NCBI GenBank assembly: GCA_002099365.1
Contig: MSED01000004.1
Location: forward strand, 2,604,001 to 2,668,000
Direction: 5' to 3'
Origin: Phialophora verrucosa
Taxonomy: Eukaryota > Ascomycota > Eurotiomycetes > Chaetothyriales > Herpotrichiellaceae
Length of the DNA stretch: 64,000 nt
Shown: one piece after another, positions 57,211 through 64,000 of the stretch
Layout: every line of letters begins with the position of its first letter
Position numbering within the stretch: position 1 is the first letter of the stretch
Notes under the pieces: generated by a model
The model's database searches: none
Seen by the model: the letters and a program-made list of their open reading frames with translations, nothing else
Told to the model about the DNA's origin: nothing
Position numbers and translations under genes: made by a program

Positions 57211-57272
57211 GTCCACAGCGACCATGTGGACTCAATCTGCTTGGCCTTTTGCGTCCACCGGAGTCCACCGGA
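57211..57272. promoter_or_regulatory. Cluster of four GTCCAC elements: inverted pair plus exact tandem pair
   Basis: GTCCACA (57211-57217) and TGTGGAC (57225-57231) form a perfect inverted repeat with a 7-bp gap. Then GTCCACCGGA occurs twice in exact tandem (57253-57262, 57263-57272). A regularly arranged repeated core in a divergent promoter looks like a regulator binding array; the binding protein is unknown, the neighbouring Zn2Cys6 factor being the obvious candidate. Confidence 0.55.
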
Positions 57273-57788
57273 CATGGGAATTGACCCCGCGAGTGCCGCA
57301 TCTTCCCCCGGGGAGACGCGGAGCCCGGGGTGTATCTCCAGCGCCGGTGGAGCGAGGACTCCTCGGCACAGCACAACCTCCGCATTTACAGAGGCTCTAA
57401 CCTGTATACCGAACAATGACGGATTGGGTGAAGATAACGAGGGATCTCAGAAAGACACGAGTTCGCGCCTGCGCGAACCAAGCCATACTAGGTAAGGTGA
57501 AATGAACACGTGCATTGGGCGGGCCCCCACCAAGCTTTTACTGGAGCAGCGTTCCACGCTAGACAAAGTCTATATCCAATGAGGAAAGTGTGCCACCGCC
57601 GGGTTTCTACTCCGCTGCTCTGTGTTCACCTTTGTGCTTGTACTTCTACACAATCTCTGCAGCTACAGGGTGCGGCTAAAGGCCACAGAAACAGAATGGC
57701 ACACGTCGCTTCTGTCTAGCTTCTTCACCCCGCATCGCAGTTTGCGCGGAGCAACTGCGAAGCCGGGATAATGTGGCTCCAACAATGG

Positions 57789-57794
57789 TATAAA
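57789..57794 (+). promoter_or_regulatory. TATA box of the carboxylesterase
   Basis: TATAAA 76 bp before the ATG at 57865, fitting an inducible gene. Confidence 0.5.
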
Positions 57795-57864
57795 TCATCT
57801 TGACTGTGGGCAGTTTGGCTTTGTTCCATTTCCTGCCAGTCTACACACGGCGATAACTGCTAAC

Positions 57865-59887
57865 ATGATGCGAGTGACAGCTCTGTTGCTTGCAGGAGCC
57901 TACCTGGGGGCGGCTGCTCCAGCACCTTCGCTGCCTGTGGTTGACCTAGGCTACGAGTTGCATCAGGCGACGTTCAACGTGAGCAAGAATAGCCTCCAGG
58001 AGCGTTGACTTACAGATACTGATGGACCTTCAGGAATCCGGCCAATACTACAACTTCTCAAATGTGCGCTATGGCGCACCTCCAGTTGGAAAGCTGCGCT
58101 TTTCAGCTCCCGTCGCTCCTGTCCTTAGTGGCGTCAAGCCACTCAATGATGGTTCCAAAGCTGTGACCTGTTTCCAAACCCTTCCAGCCTGGACTGTTTA
58201 CTCCGCAGATTGGCTTGCCAACGGCACTGCTGCTTTCAACATCTCTGCAGGTTACCAAGTACCCCAGCTGGCAGCAACTCCACCACCCGATCCTACGGCT
58301 AGCGAGGACTGTTTGTTTCTCGATGTGATGGTACCACAAGCTGTTTTTGAAGCCGGTGGGCAAGGCAAAGGAGCACCAGTGTAAGCGAACCAGCTCTTCA
58401 AAGCTGTGCCGTCCACCTGACATGCGAACCAGAATGGTCTGGATTCATGGAGGCGGATATACCCTCGGGTCTAAGACTCTATACAGCCCATCTGCTGCAG
58501 GCCTCATCAAGGCTAGCCAGAGTCAGGGCGGGAAAGGTATCATCTGGGTGGCGATGAATTATCGCCTCGGAGCCTTCGTATGCCCTTGGCACCGCGCCTT
58601 CAACATTAATGAGTTCTAATCCTTGCGACCAGGGTTTTCTCTCCGGCCCAACGTTTGAGAAATCTGGAGGAATAGCGAATGCAGGTCTCTACGACCAGCG
58701 CCTCGCCCTCGAGTGGGTTCAACAGCACATAACCAAATTCGGCGGAAACCCGAATCAAGTCACAGTCATGGGCGAATCGGCCGGGGGTGGCAGTACCATG
58801 CACCAAATTACCGCATTCGGCGGCTCCAAGGGCAAGGTACCCTTCCAGCAGGCCATCGTGCAGAGTCCTGGATTCCAAATGACGCCTAGCCACAAGCTTC
58901 AGGAAGCAGTCTACCACTCTTTCTTAGGCACTGCAGGCGTCAGCACCCTTGAGGAGGCGCGAAACATGTCTACAGAAGCACTGCGATTCGCCAACTACAA
59001 GCTCGTGGGCAGCTCGACCCCATACGGCACATTTACTTTCAACCCTGTCGTAGACGGCATATTTGCGCCAGCTTTACCTGGCCAGCTCCTCCTCAACGGT
59101 TCTTTCGACAAAACCCTCAAGATTATGGCCGGCCATAACATCAACGAAGGCATCGGGTTCATGGACCCTTTCGCCCAGAACGAAACTGCCTTTGAAGCCG
59201 ACCTTCGCCTCTACGTAAGTGACCCTATTCTTTCCAAGTACATCTTGCTCGAGACGCATCGGTCCGGAGATAAGATTTAAGGCTGCTCTCTTACCATGAG
59301 CTTCGTTCAATGATTGTCTCTCGGAGCCCGTCACGCAAAGTATGGCCTGCCTGTAGCGCGCTGGCTATCTCATGATATTACTCCTGAAAATCCAGCTGAT
59401 GACGGCTCTTGGGACATTCTAGTTTCCCACCATCAGCGACGCCGCTGTCAAAAACATCTCTCACACGCTCTATCCGCCGGTTTATGACGGTTCAGAGGGG
59501 TATACCACGCCTACAGGGCGAAGTGCGCTGATGATCACGGAAGCCTTCTTCACATGCAGTACCAACATGTTAGCCCGCGCGTACAACAACAGCACCTTCA
59601 ACTACATCTTCAGCGTCCCGCCGAGCCTCCACGGCGACGACGTCTACTATACGTACTACAACGGACCCAGTCCCAACGTCAAGAACGAGACCCTGGCAGT
59701 CACCATGCAGAGATATTTCACGAGCTTTGCCATGACCGGGAATCCGAACGCAGCGGGATTACCATCCTTCCCAAAATACGGCGCAGGGGCCACGGTGCAG
59801 AATCTGAACCTGACGACCATTGCGCCGATCAAGGACAATGTCGCGAATGAGAGATGTCTCTGGTGGCAGAAGGGATTGTACGCCTGA
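57865..59887 (+). CDS. Secreted type B carboxylesterase/lipase (five exons), cluster B
   Basis: Predicted exons are 57865-57978, 58034-58380, 58433-58577, 58633-59214 and 59423-59887, giving 550 residues. Signal peptide about 1-18 (TALLLAGAYLGAAAPA). Oxyanion hole HGGG at 159-162, nucleophile Ser251 (GESAGGG), acid Glu374 (NINEG) and His466 (SLHGDD) complete the alpha/beta-hydrolase triad; many N-glycosylation sequons. SEDCLFLDVMVP is the family's second signature. The enzyme hydrolyses esters outside the cell. Intron 1 could end 18 bases earlier (adding six residues); intron 4 is long (208 bp) but flanks match the family. Neighbouring permease could take up the released acid. Confidence 0.88.
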
Positions 59888-60509
59888 TGCCGATGGTATC
59901 GTCATTTGAGCGACATCGAGTCATTGAGTCATTGAGTCATTTGACTGAATACATGTAGCATGACGATGGAAGGCATAAAATTCGGCGCGAAGCTGTTCTT
60001 AAGCATCAGCCTCGTGATGAACTAGATACTCGTTCCGTTAGTTGATGCCTCGCTCTTACTCTACCTCACAGCGCGCAGAAACACCCACACACTCTCACAC
60101 ATACAGCAACTCCGGGGGCGAAAGTAAAGGGAGGGCACATTGTCGGTCTCCTTCTAGCGCTTCTAACTCATTTTCACGTCACGAACCCCCAAGTCTACAA
60201 TGGCTGTACTCCGTTTCATGTCTCATTGTGCTTTTCGTTCGTGGCCGGCACGCTTCTCGCGTGTTCGTCGAACGTGGCTGCCATTCAACCTACTTTTGAC
60301 CCTGCGACACTCCTATTGCCAGTGTAGGGAGGGCAGTAGACCGTGTTGTCCACCCGAAGCTGTCCCGGGTCGATCGACGCTGTCGCTCGCCTCATGGGCA
60401 ACAGAAGAAAGCCGGTCTGCACCTATCAATGCCGCGTGGTCTGTGTCGAGTATTGGCTTGACTACCCTCAACCGGAGTTCTCGTCTCAGCCCATGGGTGT
60501 TGGGTTCCT
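59888..60509. other. Convergent 3' spacer
   Basis: About 620 bp between the stops of the esterase and CSN3. It contains the GAGTCATT triplicate listed separately. A plus-strand frame at 60042-60299 shows nothing. Confidence 0.5.
59918..59941 (+). repeat. GAGTCATT tandem repeat, three units
   Basis: Three exact 8-bp units just after the esterase stop; the junctions create two TGAGTCA (Gcn4/AP-1-type) words, but the position between two 3' ends argues against a promoter role. Confidence 0.8.
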
Positions 60510-62040
60510 CTAAAATTCCTCCATCATGTCCTCGTCAACATCATCAGCAGCTGCCGACCGTCCAGCGCCCGTCCTACCATTCTTCTTCTCCTCATCCTTG
60601 AGTTTCTTCAGTTTCCTTAGGTAGTCGATGTACTCTTTGCTCACTTCCAGACGATGTTCAGTGTCTTGAACGTGCTTGAGAAGAATTTGCAAGTCTTGCG
60701 TCTGGGCTGCCAGAGCCGATTCGACTTGTGCTTCCGATTTTGCCGGTGTCGACGAAGACACAAAGCGTAAGGTCTGTTCACCATTGCTTCCATCAGTGAC
60801 GACCGCGTTCAAGGCTCCGCTCGCAATCAGCGCCCCGAGGTACGCCTTCGTTTCATTAAGGTTGCCAGCATCGGGCGAGGTTCTTCTGGCAACCTCCGCT
60901 ATTGATAGCGTAACAAAGGTTCGCCCCAGTTTCAGAACTGCAAACTTTCGGAAAGCTTGGTAGACCTCAACCATGAGACCGTAGTTATTGTCGTCTTGCC
61001 ATATGACGTTCCCCGCCTCAATTTCCGCTCGCAACCGCTGAATATTTCCGAATTCGAAGGCCTCAGCTACACATTCGTACGATCTCGCCAGTGCTCGAAT
61101 GTGCTTGATGGCATTCTGGCTGACGTTCTTTGGTATCGTGGGTGTGACTCCACGTCTCAACAGTCCAACGAGCAACCACTTCTTGTACGCCTCTACCATG
61201 ATTGCGCTTGCAACATTGAGGACGGTGGGAGCCGTAAGGACAACCTCAAGGAAGAGCATAGCGTCGTTGTATCGCCTCAAGGCCATGTAGCACATGCCGC
61301 CCAACATAAAGTATTCAAGGTATGTTCGACTTGTCACTGATTGCGATAGGCCAGTGGCTGGGCTAAGGAACAGGTATAATCGATCTGAATTCGAACAGAG
61401 ATATCTGTTCGTCCTGAGGTCGGTCTGTAGAGAAGGGATATGGTAGATAGGTTTGTCTAGAACCTGGGCAGCTTCAGCGTAGGCTTGGGATAGCAGACAT
61501 AGCCGGACGAATGTTCGATGAGTGGAGGTGAGGGTAGAAGATGTGCTGTCTAGTCTGAGAATGAAATGATGGAGCATTTGGATGGCAGGGACATAATTTG
61601 TAGTTTGCTCTGCGCCCAAGGACACGTAATCGACGATTCGCAGCAATTGACTGCCGCAATATCGCGCTTGTATCGGATCGAACTCGAAGAGAAGATGGGT
61701 AATGTAGCGCCATAATGCACCTTCAGGAAGGACAGCTGAAGGTACTTGTCTCGGGACAGCTTTGCCGCTTGGTGCGGAGGCTTCGACGTTTGCTAGTAGG
61801 ATGTATGTGTAGAGGATTGTGTGGTGTGATGGAGGTAATTCCTGGTCGTCGTTGTCAGTTTTGGCCGACATCGACGTGAGAAGAGCATACATCGAGAGTC
61901 CCTCGGGCGGATGCTAGGTCTGATGGTGAGAGTTTGTTCAGTGCTGCGACGAGACCTTTTGCAGTCTGGTCATAATGACTCTCAGCCTGTGGTAAAGGCG
62001 TTGACAGCAGAGCAGCACTCTCCGCTAAGAAATGATCCAT
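60510..62040 (-). CDS. csn3: COP9 signalosome subunit 3 (two exons)
   Basis: Predicted exons are 62040-61891 and 61841-60510 (49-bp intron, branch AACTGAC), giving 493 residues. The CSN3 pattern is clear: STLTSTHRTFVRLCLLSQAYAEAAQVLD, TYLEYFMLGGMCYMALRRYNDAMLFLEVVLTAPT, IMVEAYKKWLLVGLLRRG, a PCI domain from about 280 (FGNIQRLRAEIEAG...LGRTFVTLSIAEVARR, a winged helix) and a C-terminal charged helix. Csn3 is part of the eight-subunit complex that removes Nedd8 from cullins; in Aspergillus it controls sexual development and light response. The acidic tail (DDVDEDMMEEF) ends the protein. Confidence 0.9.
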
Positions 62041-62696
62041 GATCGCAGACAAGCGTGGTGGGGAATGCCAGGCGGCTCAAGAGACTGCCATTTGAGGGAT
62101 TGAATCACAACCAGTGATTTGACACTGACTCGAACGGGCCGTTGACTCTCCCCAGGTCCTAATATCAAGAAAGAAATGCGTGTGCATGCGCATTCATCGT
62201 TGGAGTGGGAATTTCAGTGGTTGGCAACGGAGACGGAAGTGAAGGTGAGGCTTGAACTGCGGCGTCATTGAATCGGCAGCCTTGTCGGCCTTGGCATTCA
62301 GCCTCGCATTCCGACTTGATTGTGATAGATCACAGGCTTATAATAGCGATATTGTACGCAGTCCTAGTCTCTTGACGCCGGGCAAGCTCACTTGGAACAG
62401 ACTTCTTCCGTGGCTGTCACTGTACCAGGAGACAGCAGCCTCTGAGTCGTACAAGGATTTTACAAAACTCGGGGCTGGTGTCATGTCGACACACTTGAAA
62501 ACCATCTCTAAAGGGTGCTTGTGGCGAACACAGATTCTCGTTCTAGGTATGATCCGGGTGCAAAGGAATCATAAACAGCATTATCTCATCTCATCTTCTC
62601 GTAAAAGGCATGTCTCTTTCGAGTCGACAGTTCTGTCCTCCCTTATCCTGTCCGGTCACTTGACGGCTTCTTCAGACAAACAGCCCAGTGTGGTCG
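62041..62696. other. Promoter of CSN3 and 3' region of the terminal gene
   Basis: About 650 bp with no convincing gene; the plus-strand frame across 62252-62908 lacks an ATG and overlaps the next gene antisense. Confidence 0.5.
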
Positions 62697-64000
62697 TCAT
62701 CCTAGAAAAGGCGAACTCCCTCCCGAACCAGTCAAGACCTCCACATCCTCGAAATCCATATCCCAAGCGTCTATATCCGCCCACTTGCTTTTACTCGCCC
62801 GCTGATTACTTTGTGTGTTTCCGATATGTCGCTCATCTGCAGAAAATTCACCGCTTGACTCTGGCTCTGGTGAGGCTTGATTCTCTTTGTCCTCTCGGTC
62901 CGCGGTAATACGACGTCCATGCCCCTGCCCGCGTGGGTGGGAGCCACCATACGGCTTCAACATTCCTGCCTTGAGGTCTCCGACGGTATTGGACGACATG
63001 TTTGTAGTAGAATGCTGCTGTGATGGAGACTTAGTTTTGCGATTCGATGTGGAAGTGGAGGGCGTCAAGATTGGCGCAGTGGCAGAAGTGGTGAGAAGAT
63101 GGCTCGTACTTGATTTTGAGGCTGCTTGCTTTTGTTTGGCAGAGGCAGCAACTTTGCCAGACTCGGGTTTGGCTTTTGTTCTTGTCCGCGCGCCGCTCAG
63201 CTTGGAGAGCGGCTCTTTCCGCCGCGTCTTGCGACCATTTCTAGCGGGTAGGAAATTTGAGTCATCTCCCTCGTCCGCCAGCTCGGAGTCTGAATCAGCA
63301 GGATTATGGGTATCCCCGCGATTTCGTGTTCGTTCTCGGACGGTTCGGCGGCGCTTCGACGGCATTGCGGCTTCGAGCAGTTGTTTCGTCGTGATGGCGG
63401 GGACCGTCTTCGTAGCTTGCTTCTTCAACTTGGCGGTTGATGGAGGCGTTTGCTTCTTGGTCGGAGATGATGATACCGAGGAACTGCTTTCTGGGAGAGC
63501 CATGATATCGTCTACCTCGCGGAGGTTTTTGCGCTGTTTTCGACCCGATTCCCGCAAGGCAGAGACGGGGATTGCTGGGAGCGATGGTTCAAGGGCATTT
63601 TGAGATCGTCGAGCAGAGGAGAGTGGCGAGCTATTCGGCATCCGAAGCTTCTCATTTTCAGCCGGATCAAGCGGATGGGAGGCACCGAACTTCCGTTTTC
63701 GTGACGAGGACGAGAGCAAGGGTGATGAAGGGTTCGAAGTCGAGATTGGACGTTGAGGTTCGGGTTTGTTGAAGGGAGTCGATTCGTCGTCGGGTAGAAA
63801 TTGCTCTTCGTCTTCAATGTCGAAGCTAGATGAGTCCTGGTCAAGGTTTTGCAGAATACTAGGCTGCCTTCGTCTGGGTTTTAGTGTGCCAATAATCGAG
63901 TTCTCCCGTGTCGGTGTCGGTTGTACTGGTCTTAGAACAGACCCAGGCGGTTTCACAGCTGAAGATGTGACAGCTACAGGAGGCGGTGCGTTTGTCAGTG
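62697..64000 (-). CDS. Basic Ser-rich nuclear-type protein, 5' partial
   Basis: The reading frame runs open off the right edge, so the start lies outside the window; about 434 residues are visible. The visible N-part has ENSIIGTLKPRRRQPSILQ, which resembles a short motif found in fungal proteins loosely annotated as AT-rich DNA binding. The body is low-complexity and basic (KRRRTVRERTRNRG, GRKTRRKEPL) with several nuclear-localisation-like clusters. The C-terminus is acidic/aromatic (WADIDAWDMDFEDVEVLTGSGGSSPFLG) after a MLKPYGGSHPRGQGHGRR block. Likely a nuclear or chromatin protein; no catalytic domain seen. Function not assigned. Confidence 0.6.
   Translation of the reverse strand, partial: LTNAPPPVAVTSSAVKPPGSVLRPVQPTPTRENSIIGTLKPRRRQPSILQNLDQDSSSFDIEDEEQFLPDDESTPFNKPEPQRPISTSNPSSPLLSSSSRKRKFGASHPLDPAENEKLRMPNSSPLSSARRSQNALEPSLPAIPVSALRESGRKQRKNLREVDDIMALPESSSSVSSSPTKKQTPPSTAKLKKQATKTVPAITTKQLLEAAMPSKRRRTVRERTRNRGDTHNPADSDSELADEGDDSNFLPARNGRKTRRKEPLSKLSGARTRTKAKPESGKVAASAKQKQAASKSSTSHLLTTSATAPILTPSTSTSNRKTKSPSQQHSTTNMSSNTVGDLKAGMLKPYGGSHPRGQGHGRRITADREDKENQASPEPESSGEFSADERHIGNTQSNQRASKSKWADIDAWDMDFEDVEVLTGSGGSSPFLG

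Larger units (their letters stand above)
56983..57864. promoter_or_regulatory. Shared divergent promoter of the Dal5-like permease and carboxylesterase
   Basis: 882 bp head-to-head spacer. It contains four GTCCAC cores (57211-57272), GC-rich CCGG-containing blocks (57299-57350) and a TATA box on the esterase side. An open plus-strand frame (57094-57495) crosses it without any domain. Confidence 0.55.

Noticed and set aside
59918..59941. Two TGAGTCA words as Gcn4/CpcA sites
   Set aside because: They arise from an 8-bp tandem repeat lying between two convergent 3' ends, where no promoter is expected.
62252..62908. 218-codon plus-strand frame
   Set aside because: Starts at TTG and runs antisense into the terminal gene; shadow.
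1..64000. tRNA, rRNA or CRISPR features
   Set aside because: I scanned spacers for tRNA B-box-like GGTTCRA contexts with a paired acceptor and for regularly spaced repeats and found none; a covariance search was not possible here.

Overview
The window is nuclear DNA of a filamentous ascomycete (Pezizomycotina). The evidence is short GT-AG introns (mostly 47-80 bp) with CTRAY branch points, Zn2Cys6 transcription factors, an LsdA-type ferritin-like protein, Dal5- and HOL1-type permeases, and a compact layout with 0.2-2.8 kb spacers. Gene content fits a eurotiomycete or dothideomycete, but I cannot fix the class. I see no rRNA, tRNA, CRISPR or intact transposon. Exon structures were read by eye from splice sites, reading phase and family resemblance.

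Left part (1-24 kb): a broken BTB relic and an intact BTB paralogue; AIM24 (mitochondrial); an LsdA-like secreted ferritin-fold protein; a Cys-rich orphan; an MFS drug/H+-antiporter-like carrier; a 17-bp tandem repeat; CCT7 (chaperonin eta); a type I metacaspase; and a 1,076-residue F-box/leucine-rich-repeat protein.

Cluster A (24.6-33.4 kb): a HOL1-like MFS carrier and a DAO-family FAD oxidoreductase on the minus strand, a divergently transcribed amidase, and a Zn2Cys6 regulator tail-to-tail with the amidase. I infer a nitrogen-scavenging module for an amide or N-acyl amine: import, hydrolysis, oxidation and local regulation.

Central housekeeping block (34-48 kb): an Spt10-like GNAT acetyltransferase with an integrase-type HHCC zinc finger, a Ser/Thr-rich wall-sensor-like membrane protein, TIP41 and Aurora kinase from one 396-bp divergent promoter, 5-oxoprolinase, the PC4/Sub1 coactivator, and the ISU1 Fe-S scaffold divergent from it.

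Cluster B (50-60 kb): a short-chain dehydrogenase, then a Zn2Cys6 regulator and a Dal5-family permease on the minus strand, divergent from a secreted type B carboxylesterase. The permease/esterase promoter carries four GTCCAC cores in 62 bp. I infer extracellular ester cleavage coupled to uptake of the released acid.

Right end (60-64 kb): COP9 signalosome subunit 3, and the 3' part of a basic, Ser-rich nuclear-type protein that runs off the window.
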